From positions 26,194,082-26,258,081 of the forward strand of contig NC_067207.1 in the NCBI RefSeq assembly GCF_026262505.1: 64,000 nucleotides of DNA. Direction: 5' to 3'. The position numbers and the translations under genes are program-made. The notes under the pieces are model-generated. The model ran no database searches and was not told where the DNA came from. It worked only from the letters and a program-made list of their open reading frames with translations. Positions 40,963 to 51,791 of the stretch are shown one piece after another; the first letter of the stretch is position 1, and each line of letters starts with the position of its first letter. Source of the DNA: Trichomonas vaginalis G3. Its lineage: Eukaryota > Parabasalia > Trichomonadida > Trichomonadidae.

Positions 40963-41435
40963 ATGAAACACATGCAAGATTGCAAGTTCTTTTCATACAA
41001 TGCTCTCGCTACTGCATCAAGAATGAGTTCAATGGTGCTTCAAACGTTAATGTTATCTTTAACAAGAAGTTTGTGAAAGAATCTAAGTTCGGTCAGTATG
41101 TCAGACCATTAGCTATCGTCATTGACCGCAAACGTTATACTTCACAAGAGTTAGCAGTAGTTTTGAAACAAAAGAGTTTCTTCGTGAATGTCAAAGATAC
41201 TCATTATACTATTATAAAGAACTCCAACATTGACTTCTTCAGTATTGCTATGAATCTTTCCGAACAGAAAGAATATAAGAAGGGTGAAACAAATGTGAAA
41301 TATTATTCTTCATCTCTGAAAACAATAACGAACAAAGATGTTATACAAAAGTTCTTACCAAAGGTTGAAGAAGCTTCTATTGACATTGACGAAGGAAGTG
41401 AAATGGTTGAAGAAATTGACCCTGACGTCATTTAA
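40963..41435 (+). CDS. Uncharacterised about 155-aa protein (M2)
   Basis: Divergent from the repeat gene. It is a mixed alpha/beta protein with basic start (NVIFNKKFVKESKFGQYV) and an acidic end (ASIDIDEGSEMVEEIDPDVI). No family is recognised. An AT-rich ATTTTTATTTTA signal sits directly before the first ATG. The 5' part is uncertain and may be broken. Confidence 0.4.
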
Positions 41436-41453
41436 GCAAAAATATATTTTTGG

Positions 41454-41669
41454 TTAGTCTTCATATCGATATTTTACAACAATTCCCCAATGTATAAACT
41501 TTTCATACGCTTTTTCATAAGCTTTATATACCTTCAGAAATTTTGCATAATCTTTAGAAGCATTTAGATATTGTTTAAATGCTTTGTATGTCTTCAGAAA
41601 TTTTGCATAATCTTTTACATGTTGTTCGTTCTCTTCTTCTGTCATGAGTTCCGAATATTCTAAATTCAT
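41454..41669 (-). CDS. 71-aa protein with internal duplication (M2)
   Basis: Looks whole. It carries two copies of a KDYAKFLKxYKA segment separated by a short linker, so it is an internally duplicated helical, Lys/Tyr-rich peptide. The start follows TTTTATCTCATATG. It lies downstream of the KilA-N gene in the same direction (55 bases). Confidence 0.45.
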   Translation of the reverse strand: MNLEYSELMTEEENEQHVKDYAKFLKTYKAFKQYLNASKDYAKFLKVYKAYEKAYEKFIHWGIVVKYRYED

Positions 41670-41724
41670 GTTCTTTCATATGAGATAAAATTTTATAAAA
41701 AAAATAAAATTAGCTTAGATTTTT

Positions 41725-42570
41725 TTATTCTTCCTCTTTGAAGTTATCGAAATATTCTGTTATTTTTTCCTTCAGTAATGTTAAGTCTTCTTTGAATGTA
41801 AGTATTGTGCAACCTTTGATGTCATAGTGTGTTTGAGGAAGAGTATTTTTGACAATTTCCTTTATTTGCTCATTCGGTGTCATTGAAATCGGTAAGTTTT
41901 CACGATAGAACCAGTTTCTGTCAGATTTGTAAATCTTAGCAAGGTCATAAAAGCTTTTGTTGTTTCTTCTGACTAAATGCAACATAACCATATCTCTATC
42001 TTCTTCTTTCTCCAACTCTTCAGTATATATCATATACTTATAACTCTTTTCCTTTCCTTTTGGTACCGAACGTGGTATTCTTTTCTGTATGCTTTTGTCT
42101 TTGGATTCAATGACTTCATCTTTTGCTTGAAGTTTCTTTTCCATCTCTCCACGTTCTTGTCTATGAATTTCATCTAACATCATGAAAATATAACAAGCAT
42201 AACGAGGTGAAGCCCACATTGCTACGGCATTTACTAAAAGTCTATGAACATAATATCCTTTCAAACAAGGAGCCAAATTCTTGCGATTTTCGAATGGAAT
42301 CTCTTCCCTCGGTTTTCCGAGGGAAGCAAACATATGAGGAAATTCTTCTAAAAGTTCTTTTGTCTGTTGGTTTTCAAACCAATGATATGCTTGCTTTGTA
42401 GAACGAAGAGCATTCAAAATACTTTGCATTTGGTACATATCGTCTTTGACCGAACGAATGAGACGGAGTTGTTTGTTAAACTGAACCCACTCGTATTCTT
42501 CATTTATGGCTTCATGAACGATAGCAGTTGTTGTGTTCTCTGTTGTTGACATATCTGTCCTTACATACAA
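41725..42570 (-). CDS. KilA-N domain protein (M2)
   Basis: The 281-residue frame looks whole. Residues about 27-140 fit KilA-N, a DNA-binding domain common in phages and large DNA viruses: FNKQLRLIRSVKDDM, a W-F-E-N middle, then the diagnostic CLKGYYVHRLLVNAVAMWAS and a helix YACYIFMMLDEIHRQ. A coiled coil follows (about 140-170), and then a C-terminal domain (HLVRRNNKSFYDLAKIYKSD...) as in many KilA-N/Bro proteins. It is probably a regulator. The block of inverted-repeat iterons at 42900-43200 lies upstream of its start and may contain its binding sites. The second Met (MSTTENT, 42552) is an equally likely start. Confidence 0.82.
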   Translation of the reverse strand: MYVRTDMSTTENTTTAIVHEAINEEYEWVQFNKQLRLIRSVKDDMYQMQSILNALRSTKQAYHWFENQQTKELLEEFPHMFASLGKPREEIPFENRKNLAPCLKGYYVHRLLVNAVAMWASPRYACYIFMMLDEIHRQERGEMEKKLQAKDEVIESKDKSIQKRIPRSVPKGKEKSYKYMIYTEELEKEEDRDMVMLHLVRRNNKSFYDLAKIYKSDRNWFYRENLPISMTPNEQIKEIVKNTLPQTHYDIKGCTILTFKEDLTLLKEKITEYFDNFKEEE

Positions 42571-42639
42571 AATAAAAAAAATAAATAAAAATAAAACTAA
42601 CTTTATTTTTCTGTGTTAAAGAAATGTTAAAAATTCAGG

Positions 42640-43300
42640 GTTACATATGTGAAAAGAAGTCACGAACAAATGAAGGTCATAAGATTCAGCACATAATTCT
42701 GAATTGAATGGTGTGTCATACATGTCAAGCCGTCAAGAATTGAAGGAGATACGAGGCTATAAAGATTTTGGATATTTTCTGACACACACCCTGAGGGAAA
42801 AGTGACAAAACACGACGATAGAAAAAAGTGACAAAATTGAGAGAAAGTTGTTCCCCGACCAAAATGCAATCATGTTGAAAAAGTGACATTTGTAAAGTTA
42901 GACGATAGGATTTCCTGAAAAAGTGCAAGACTTGTTCTGAATCAGGACAAGATTTGTCTTGAAAAAATACAAGACTTGTTCTGAAAAAATACAAGACTTG
43001 TTCTGAAAAAATACAAGACTTGTCTTGAATCAGGACAATTGTTCTCAAATTTGAGAACTTTACAAGAAAAACTGACTAAAAAGTGCAAGACTTGTTCTGA
43101 ATCAGGACAAGATTTGTCTTGAAAAAAATACAAGACTTGTTCTGAAAAAATACAAGACTTGTTCTGAAAAAATACAAGACTTGTCTTGAATCAGGACAAA
43201 ACTTTACAAAATGTAAACTTTACATAACCGTTTCTATCGTACATGATATTTAGTTGACATTGTAAACTATCTTCATGTAAAGTATGGCGGTTTGAAACCG
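42640..43300. repeat. Iteron-like block of CAAGACTTGT inverted repeats (M2)
   Basis: The unit TACAAGACTTGTTCTGAAAA is repeated many times, with palindromic pairs (TTGTTCTGAATCAGGACAA). A larger block is duplicated with a 160-bp period (starting about 42918 and 43078). Flanking it are several AAAAGTGACA motifs. No gene is present. It looks like an operator or origin array. Confidence 0.85.
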
Positions 43301-43424
43301 TCGGGAACCTTCACTTTTTTGACGAACTTTCCGCAGCAATTTTTAAAATTTGTGAAAACTCAACGGTTTGACACGTGCCATATGTCATTTTACTCAGAAT
43401 TTTGTGCTGAATTCAGCAAAAATA

Positions 43425-43482
43425 ATGTTTATGTTAGCATGTTAGATCTAACACGTTTTCTAACCTCTTTTCTAACATAACT
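43425..43482. promoter_or_regulatory. Internal copy of the palindromic GTTAGATCTAAC block
   Basis: This repeats the inner-end block of the terminal repeats (AATAATGTTTATGTTAG, then GTTAGATCTAACACG and TTTTCTAACCTC). An inverted copy lies at 44520-44585. The two copies bracket the gene at 43485-44390. Confidence 0.75.
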
Positions 43483-43484
43483 AT

Positions 43485-44390
43485 TTACAAGCGTTTTACA
43501 TGGTATATGTTGCGATGGTTCATGACTTTAAACAGTTTTGTAGCTTCTATTTCTTCTTTTAGTACATCGAATGTTTTAACAATGCCGAAGGTTTCTTTAT
43601 ATTTCTTCTTGACGTCAGATAGAAGGAAATCGTCAGCAGTTGGATAATTTTTGTTCAGAAATGCTAACATGTCCATTTTATCTTCTGCTGGCTTTTCTAC
43701 TTCTTTCTTTAAATCTGCATAGTCGTTTCTCATTCTTTCTATCTCTTTGACGGAGTAGTTATATTCCTCATCGCTGCCTTACATTTTGAACATTGCGGGT
43801 TCATTTTTGCGTTATACATTGAAATTTGACCTGCTAAAACAACCTAAGGCGTCAATTGCTCTCTTCATCTCAAACATAGCGGGTCTTAGTTTTCGTTCCA
43901 TACTTTGCCTCTTCTATCTTTATCTCTTATTTCCCAAACACATTCAGCAACTAATGAAACAAAGTTATCGTAGGTCTTAAATTCTTCAGATTTATATATG
44001 TCAGAAACATTCTTATAAACCATGTCGCAATCTTTGTCCATAACTTTATGGTTGCAATGAAAACCAAGGAATTCATAATTACTTTACGTATGAACTTCTT
44101 TATTTCTACTGAGTCAGTTGTTTTGACTTCAATTTCGTCGAATTCAGGAATAGTTAGTTTTTGTTGTTGGATTTCAGGCAATTTGGGTAAATGGTCAATA
44201 ATGTCCTGCATTTCATAAAGATACTGTTCATTTGTTTCATCTTTCGCACTACAGTCTAAATTACTTGTTAAAAGTTCTTGCTTTATCTTCTGGATTTTTG
44301 TTTCGAAAGTATATGAAGAAGGAATGAAGCTTTTCATCTCTACTAACATAGATGTTGGATTCATGACTAACGAGTTTGTGCTGTAGTTTG
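43485..44390 (-). CDS. Uncharacterised M2 gene between inverted internal repeats (broken)
   Basis: It starts near MNPTSMLVEMKSFIPSS with helical, Lys/Glu-rich sequence; the middle has a CxxC pair, and the end is helical (FLLSDVKKKYKETFGIVKTF). No family is recognised. It is bracketed by inverted copies of the GTTAGATCTAAC block, as if it were a module inserted or exchanged as a unit. The start is preceded by TTTTTATCTTG. The gene is broken. Confidence 0.4.
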
Positions 44391-44659
44391 AATTGTTGTT
44401 GTGCCGATTGTTGAAATCATATCTTTACATACAAGATAAAAATTTTTCTTAGAAAAAAATTAGCGTTATTTTTCTTTCATAAGGAAATGTCAAAAATTCA
44501 TGATTTTCGAGAGTTTTAGACCATGTTAGAAAAGTGGTTAGAAAACGTGTTAGATCTAACATTCTAACATAAACATTATTTTTGGTTTGTAAATAAATGG
44601 TACCATTAATGATATCATGACTTTCTCATTCATGTCTGATTTACATCTAATGAAAAAGT

Positions 44660-45750
44660 TTAGAAGAATTTTCTTATTCTTTCTGGCATATTTTTGTCTT
44701 TCCAGTACTCCCGCTCTAATGGTCCCAGATGTGTTGGCTTTGACTCTCTCAAGTTCTTAGATGGTATAACATCTTCAACACCTCCTTCATATCTTACTTT
44801 ATAAGTGTCATCGTTTATGTTGTAGCCAAGTATTTCAATAACCACTCCTCGCTTGCTTCGTCAATGGTTTCAGCAAGTTTGCCATTACTACTTTCAACTA
44901 ACTTATGTCGAGGGTAAAATGCTATGGAGTCGTCAGCAGCTTTTATAAGATATCCATTACCTTGTGTAGAGTCTACGATATAATAGTTTCTACTTAACCT
45001 TAAACGTTTCTTTGTCAACGGTTTGTCGTCAAGAACTACACGAACTTTTGTACAGGAATGAGGGTAAATTGTGTTGAATTTCTGATATTTTGTGTTTGGC
45101 TTCGTTTCTTTTGTATATACTTTCTTTTGTTGTTGTGTCATTGAATTTGGTGTATGTCCTGTTGTAGAATGTGTTGAGGAATTATATACTTCGAGAAAAT
45201 GTTTCATTGTTTCTTCGGTAAAGTCTCGCTCTTGATTTAAATCTCTGAGCGTTCTTATGAAGCGGTTTATGATGCCGAGTATGTTATGGTTATGGTCTTC
45301 AGTAGTGTAGTGAGTTATGTTATGCTTAATGAGAAATTCTGTGATTTCATTGCTGAGGTATGCACTGTCTTGGTCTGATGTTAAAGTACTTGGGTTATGT
45401 TCTGCTACAAACTTTGTAAAACTCTTAACACTTCACGAGTTCCTTTATTTTTCATTGGATATGCATATGCTTTACGAGTGTTAACATTTATGAAGATGAG
45501 GAATGGTTTATGTCCTCCTTTTCTGCTTTGAATGAGAGTGTCAAATTGGTATGCGTCAGGAGTGTTGGAGTAAATTGGTAAAAAGTAGTCGTAAGGTTTA
45601 TTTTTGTTTGATGTACAACATTTTTGTCAAAGAACCTTTTCACTTCAGCTCTGTTAGTAAATCCCCAACTCTTTGCAGCTTCATTGAATTTCTTAAATGA
45701 CCTCCATGGATGTTGTTCGAATACTTCTTTCAAGCTCTTTATGTAAAGTT
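44660..45750 (-). CDS. Retroviral-type integrase with chromodomain (M2, broken)
   Basis: Maverick integrase. The N-terminal part reads FKKFNEAAKSWGF then AEVKRFF; the catalytic core shows a FDTL-type first Asp region and an SDQDSAY-type second Asp. A tail similar to YNSSTHSTTGHTPNSM follows, as in rve integrases after the catalytic Glu. The C-terminal region is chromodomain-like (VIEILGYNINDDTYKVRYEGG), as in many Maverick integrases, and would guide target choice through histone marks. The gene is broken. It belongs to a different lineage from the integrase at 58295-60596. Confidence 0.8.
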
Positions 45751-45759
45751 AAAGATTTT

Positions 45760-48700
45760 AACCAACTCGTATCCAAGCGTGCATTGTTTATATAAGGAGC
45801 ATATAATCTTTTCCATTACCTGCTGGGTCTGTAATACCAGCTACAACATGTGTATGATTTCCTGCAGTTCCACAGAAAATACCTGTGCTAACATCTTTGG
45901 GTCAGTTGTGATATCATATCTATGCATTCCCTGTCTATCCGAACCCGCTGCAAGATTTGTATAACCTCTTTTTGTTATTGAATGTGAATGGTTTCCTTCC
46001 ACAGATGTTCTTCCACTGAACCTATGCATATGTGAAGGAAGGTTTTCAATACCTTTTTCTTTGAACCTCCCATCTTCATTGACTGTATTAGTGTAGAATG
46101 GAAAAACTGTCAACTATTTCATACCATCTACCACCAAATAAAGTGTTTGATTTATTGGATTCATAGACGTATAAACAGCTCCTATAGGATATATTAAATC
46201 ATATATGCTCATAACTCTATAAACATATTCTAAGAACTTATGTCATTATAATTTGGAATGTATCTCCCGATGAAATGTTGCATTTGTTCCACTTTTATAA
46301 TGTAATGTTAGTTCAATAGAATTATCAAGAAAAATTCAAAAGTATCTGTTGAAGACCTCTAACAAATTCAAATGGAGTTGCTGGTTCACCATTTATAATT
46401 TCTGTTGTAAATGTCATTGTATCTGGTTTCGAAAATTTCTTTGATAGTTCTTCATCTACATAAGTTTTGTCTGCTTTCTTATCTAACATTGGTAGTTCAT
46501 ATGCTTCAAAGTTTCTGGCATGACTTTCAATGTTCCTGCAACTCTTATCTAAACTGTTAAGAGTATCTTTTACGCTTGTACTTGGATTTTCTAATGGTGC
46601 ACTTGAACCAAGGTCAAAGTTCAATATTATGTCGTCTGCTCTAACAGTAGTGAAGGATTTATGTGTATGGTTCTTGTCAGCTTTACTGTCTAATGTAGCT
46701 TGAAGTTCATTTATATCGGAGATGTTTGTTTATGAGATTTCAAAACTTTGTTCGTTGCTTCGATTCAACTTTGTCAGCTTTACTTTTAATAGCATCTTCA
46801 AACGTTATTTTTGCCTTAACTCTTAACATAAATCTTGGTTCAACTAATACACCGTTAACATTGAAAGTAGAGGCATAAATTTCACCGGTATAACCAAATG
46901 CTTCTGGTGCTTTAGCTACATCATTACTGTACAGTACAGCTTATGTCATAACCTTTAGCACGAATGTATTTATATCTTCTTTCATTAACATTTTTGTCTT
47001 CGCTTCATCACTTCGTGTTAAATATCCATGGTAGTCCGTTATAATCTGTTCGTCTGAAGTTATATAATGAACATGTTCTTGTCCGCTTTACTATTTAATG
47101 TAGCTTGAAGTTCATTTATATCGGAGATGTTGTGTTTATGAGATTTCAAAACTTGTTCATTGCGTCAAGTTCATTTTGTCCGCTTTACTATTTAATGTAG
47201 CTTGAAGTTCATTTATATCGGAGATATTGTGTTTATGTTCTTATCTGCTTTTCGGCTAATTTCTCTTCTATCTCATTTATTTCAAGTTCATGCCTACCAC
47301 CACCTCCCGAAGAAGTATTTTTCTTCAGCTCTTGAAGAACGTCCACTTCGCCATCTTTGTGTCAATAATGAGACTTTGAGTTAAAACCTTTCCTGTCTTA
47401 ATGGATGTTTGTAAAACTTTCTTCACCATGTTCGGGGTCATGTCGTCATCATATCTTGTGAAATCAGAGATGTTGTCATACATTAAGCATATCTGTCTCA
47501 AAAGTTCTGCTATTTGAAACTGGAACGAAAGATATACAGAACTTTCATCATCTCTCCTAAAGTCAAGTCTGCTTTCTTAAGTATTTCTTGAATGTATGCA
47601 ATGAGAACAGAGTACCTTGGAAAATATTGAACAATATTCATTAGCTGTTGTTTGGTTTCTTTTGGAGTTTCTGTTGTTTCAGTTCCTTCTGTAGTTCTGT
47701 TTGAGTTTCTGCATCTCTTGACTTCAATGCTCTTGCTCTCAAGACCTAAATGTTAGAGCACCGGTTTTACAAAACTTTATAAATGCTTTAATAGTTCCTG
47801 GTAAGTTATTGTTAGCATAAGTAAGTTCCTTATGCTTCCATCATGTACGTCCATAGCACTATGTAAAAAATCTATATTTTCTTGTAGTCAGCAATAGACT
47901 GACTGTGATTTTTAAAGATTTGTCAATACCTTTAACCAATCTTCATGCATGTCTGATACTGACAAGAATATCATTTGCTTCCTTTAGTGTATTTTGTGCT
48001 TGTCGTAAAGTATCCAATCCCGTACGTGCATTGTTTCTATACGTCTTACAGTATCTATTTGACTCCTTGTTTCTTGCATCCAACCAGATAAATTTTAATA
48101 GTATCCGAACCATTTGAAATGAAGTTCAAAGCATTTTAACTCATTTAAAACTTCTTCACCAAGTACCGCCACCATATCTTTCCGATTTGTATTGAAGAAC
48201 TATATGAAGCAGCTGTTAAACCAGTATTTATAAGTCCCATATCCATGATTAGCAGTTTTTCCATCCTTTCATCCTTTCCATCCAAACCGTTTTCGCCTTG
48301 AGTCCTTGTATTCTTGTACCTTGTATCCTTATTCCTTGTGGTCCTTGAGTCGCGTGTCACCCTTCTCTCCTTTCAGTTCATCTTTATGTTCTTATAATAT
48401 TCTAATGTCATAAGGTGTACATCATTACTGCTACCAGCAACGCCGAGAATTGTTCTCATTCATGACTAAATTCTTTAGGCATTTAATGTTGTCGTCAAAT
48501 CGAAAGCTCTTTAACAATTCAATGAGAACATTTAATACTTTCACTAATGAGGCATCTACTGTAGAATTTATATATTGCACCGTTCCATCATTTATGATGG
48601 GAACCTTGCTTGTTGTAATGAATGGGTCATAAGTGTTAAAAGTATCGAAATCAATGACTTTTTTAGTTTTTCCATCGTCAATGACTAAATCATTGCCTTC

Positions 48701-48784
48701 AATGGTTAAAGTTGAGTTTTCGTTTACTAGTTCATGTGCTCTTCTTGCTTCATTTGTTTCATACGCATATGCAGCAATAGTCAT
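45760..48784 (-). CDS. Phage-like fibre gene region (M2, heavily broken)
   Basis: The start at 48784 (MTIAAYAYETNEARRAHELV) leads into a head domain, then a collagen-like stretch of Gly-x-y triplets (GPQGIRIQGTRIQGL type, near 48300). Several copies follow of a repeat containing ISDINELQATLNSKADKN and ADKTYVDEEL, the pattern seen in phage tail fibres, then a Gly/His-rich tip region (GNHSHSITKRGY) near 45950. M3 has a better preserved relative at 56957-57764. It would form host-recognition spikes. The region has perhaps ten breaks. Confidence 0.65.
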
Positions 48785-48800
48785 ATTTTAATGAGAATAA

Positions 48801-49564
48801 AATGTTGTTCTATTTGCAAAGTACAGACCCAAACGAATACGGGACAGTAAAGCTACAAACAAACTTAGGTCTTCAGAATGAAGCGCTTGCTTTCAGAGTT
48901 GTTGACTTCAATACTATCGCAACTTTTGTCATAACAGATGAAACAGATTTCATGAGTTGAAATAGATGACAAAAGAAGTGTTGTAACATTTCCTAACAGA
49001 GCCGAGTACAGAATAGATAAAATTGCTGGAGTCATAGATACTCTCATAAATGAAGAAACTATTGACAACATAGATGTCGAACTCTCTTCTGAGGGAACAT
49101 TGAAGTTCAGTAGCAAGAAAGAGTTCAAGATACCAAGAATGAGTCATAGAGTACAACTTCTTCTGGGAGCATACCATATGACATTTCCTTTGAAAAGTGT
49201 TGACAAAACGATTGAGATGAAATCTGTTCCATACGTATGTTATGGTAATTGTTTGTACGTTGAGTCAAAAATAGCTAATGTCACAGGTATTTCAGGAGTT
49301 AATAGTAAAGGTTCAGTAGAATATAAATCCTTCTGTTATGCAGTCAATTCAATGTTCATTCCAAACGTTCCTGTCATAGCAACTCATTTAGGTAAATGGG
49401 TTCGCATTAGTCCTCATAATTTGAAAGACATGCAATTCAGACTTGTTGACTTTCAAGGAGAGCCTGTAGAACTGAAGGCACCAGTGCGAATGACTGTTGA
49501 AGTTGACTTTTTAGAAAATATTAAATGCAACAGCTTACAAGAGAACTCAGAGCTAAAAATATAA
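48801..49564 (+). CDS. Penton-like structural protein (M2, broken)
   Basis: Divergent from the fibre gene. The translated stretches are beta-rich throughout and end NLKDMQFRLVDFQGEPVELK then MTVEVDFL, the characteristic finish of jelly-roll minor capsid proteins also seen in M1 and M3 structural genes. The N-terminus starts MLFYLQSTDPNEYGTVKLQT. Position next to the fibre suggests a vertex or base protein. The gene is broken. Confidence 0.55.
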
Positions 49565-49797
49565 AGTATGAATGTTATGTATTAGGTCATGAACTTTGGT
49601 TGTTGCTGTTTGATGAAACAAATGAGTTAGTTATGCCAGTCAAGAGAACAGAAAAAGGCGTCAAAGGCGCCGAGCGCAAAGCGCTATATTGTGTTAGTGA
49701 AAACTGCACCAAGTCAATAAGATTAGGTTTGCATTATGAAGATGAGTTCGATACTGTTGAAGAAGTTTTGGACAGATATTACAAATTGCTAACTTGA
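49525..49797 (+). CDS. 90-aa protein (M2)
   Basis: Looks whole; its start overlaps the end of the structural gene by about 40 bases in another frame. Strand-helix composition (KYECYVLGHELWLLLFDETN) with a Lys/Arg-rich turn encoded by a GC mini-hairpin (AGCGC AAA GCGCT, 49673-49685). No family recognised. Confidence 0.5.
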   Translation: MQQLTRELRAKNIKYECYVLGHELWLLLFDETNELVMPVKRTEKGVKGAERKALYCVSENCTKSIRLGLHYEDEFDTVEEVLDRYYKLLT

Positions 49798-49800
49798 ATT

Positions 49801-49850
49801 TTTTTGACTGACGGCGCAAAGCGCCAAGATGGGCTCAAAGAGCCCTCCTG
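49801..49850. terminator. Two GC mini-hairpins between convergent genes
   Basis: GGCGC AAA GCGCC (49813-49825) and GGGCTC AAA GAGCCC (49831-49845) lie between the convergent genes ending at 49797 and 49857. Both have an AAA loop and stand out in AT-rich DNA. Confidence 0.7.
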
Positions 49851-49856
49851 ACTGCT

Positions 49857-50471
49857 TTAATTTACTAAAACATATTTCAAGCAAAGCTTATAGTAAGTAG
49901 ATAGTTTTGTATACTCGTTCGAATATTTATACTTAAACTCAACTCCTGTAGTTCCTGGTGTTTCAATGATGCGGATGTTACCTATTTTCATGAATAGTGG
50001 AGTTTGACCACAGCATTCGATTTCAGGGTCGAGATAGTCAATGACACATTGTTTCCCTGTTATTCGTGAGATAACATTTTCAAGGTCCTCCTTTGTTAGA
50101 ATTATTTGGTTCTTGCTTATAAGATTTGTCAAAAGCTTCTTATCGTCTTTGAGTAAAATTGTTTGGTATAACTGAAGAAGGTAATGGTCTACGTTATCTG
50201 AAGGATTTGTTTGAACATTTGTGTAAGGGTTGTCGTTGGCTTCTCTTGAAAGAATTTGGTCCAGTGGTGGATACTCTAACTTAACATCTGATGTAGCGTT
50301 AGCGTTTGAAGCTGAGTTTAAATTCACCGACTTAAGTTCTGGTTCTTTTTCTTTCAAACACTCTGAACTATAGTTCTTTATGACAATATTGTTTGTCGTT
50401 CGTGAGTCAACATTTGATGTTGGTTCAATTGGAACATTAACGGCACCAGCTAAGATGGATTTGCTTCTCAT
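49857..50471 (-). CDS. 204-aa conserved Maverick protein with acidic-CCG motif (M2)
   Basis: The frame looks whole. It has a variable Asn/Ser-rich N-terminus, a central helical part (HYLLQLYQTILLKDDKKLL) and a C-terminal domain with DPEIECCGQTPLFMKIG and a beta-rich end. The motif and layout match the M1 gene at 4125-4692, so it is conserved between elements. It is divergently paired with a plus-strand gene across a 21-base promoter (TTTTTATTCTATATG). Function unknown. Confidence 0.55.
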   Translation of the reverse strand: MRSKSILAGAVNVPIEPTSNVDSRTTNNIVIKNYSSECLKEKEPELKSVNLNSASNANATSDVKLEYPPLDQILSREANDNPYTNVQTNPSDNVDHYLLQLYQTILLKDDKKLLTNLISKNQIILTKEDLENVISRITGKQCVIDYLDPEIECCGQTPLFMKIGNIRIIETPGTTGVEFKYKYSNEYTKLSTYYKLCLKYVLVN

Positions 50472-50492
50472 TTCATATAGAATAAAAACCTT

Positions 50493-50897
50493 TTATATGT
50501 ATGAAATGAACAATATACTCGACAAGGGTTTGAATGTAAAGCTAACGAATGAAAATATTGTTGAATTCACTGAGACAGAGCTGTGTATAAAGATGTAGAA
50601 CTACTGAACAAAAGAGCTAAGGGAAGAAGCAGGAATATGAACAAAGGGTGGAAGCCTATAAAAATTTATGTCAATGATGGCTCAGGAGGTTCAAACATAA
50701 AGTATGCAGAAAGTTATAGAGTTTATGCTCTCAAAGGTGAAAAGCCTTCATTTAAGAACAGCTATTCTAACACATATCCTCAAAAGCTAACGGATGGGGA
50801 AGTGGATGATATGAATGACAGCAAAAATATTAACAGAAATGGCGACAGAGATGCATGGAATTTGTTTACCATCAGTCAATTGAAGGTTAAACTTTAA
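50493..50897 (+). CDS. Small structural-type protein (M2, broken)
   Basis: Starts MYEMNNILDKGLNVKLTNEN and continues with a basic stretch (KRAKGRSRNMNKGWKPI) and a Ser/Asn/Asp-rich end (DSKNINRNGDRDAWNLF). No family recognised. It converges with the packaging ATPase gene. Broken. Confidence 0.4.
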
Positions 50898-51775
50898 AAC
50901 AATGTTGGTCGTTCCCATGGAATATTTTTGACTTTAATGGTATTAGTCATGATATGAATCTCAAGGTATGAACGAGGAGAGATGAGAGACTTATATGCTT
51001 CCCAAATTTCTTCAAAAGGTAATGTTATACCTGACTGTTTCCAATGAGTTCAATATCATAGCGTGAGAAACCTTGAAAGATAACGAAGTCAGTTATGAGA
51101 CGTTTTATGTTTAAAGCAAGGAAACGCCATGTTTGCATAAGTATTGCTACAGTTAAGTGGTAATGTCTGACTTTAGTTATGATGTTAGCTAATGGTGAGT
51201 CTGCTTTTGACACTAAACCTTTTCCGGCGAAGTCGTCACAAACGAGCAGAGTGTTTGAAGGATACTTTTTGAAGGGGTATTTTGAAAGTTTTGATAGAAT
51301 GTAGTTTGTCAGTCGTTTCATATCGTAAACTCCTGAGTATTGACGTAAGTGGTGTTTGTCAATAATTCTTTCCATCTCTTCTGAAGTCTTTTGCATTCCT
51401 GACTGTATGAACTCTACAATAGCATAATATTTCTCTTACGTCGAATGTAACGTTGAAGAAATTCAATGAGTTCGCTCTGGAACTTTAACGACAGAGGCTT
51501 GAACTTTTGACATAAATGTTTTCGCTGTTGAATCCATAGAGTCTGAAGTTGCTGATATAATGATTTGGTCATAGTAAGAGTCGTTTCCTAAACGCTCTGT
51601 TATGAGTATAGACGAATGAGGTTAATGTCTTACCTGAACCCATCTTTCCACAATAGAAATACACACCATTTGAACAGAAATCATAGTCCTTACTGAAAGG
51701 AAGAATGAGAGAACTGTTGAGCTTTTCACTGCTTTCATTCATGTCTTCATCTACGTCATGTATTAAATGCTTCAT
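50896..51775 (-). CDS. A32/FtsK-HerA-like packaging ATPase (M2, broken)
   Basis: Walker A is FYCGKMGSGKTLTSF, near the N-terminus (about residue 40); Walker B is TLLVCDDFAGKGL. It is followed by the ITKVRHYHLTVAILMQTWRF block, where the Gln matches the sensor position of HerA-type ATPases, and the protein ends EIHIM-like as in M1. It would package the element genome. The start at 51775 is 16 bases from the divergent structural gene. The gene is broken. Confidence 0.82.
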
Positions 51776-51791
51776 TTTATCTTCATTAAAA

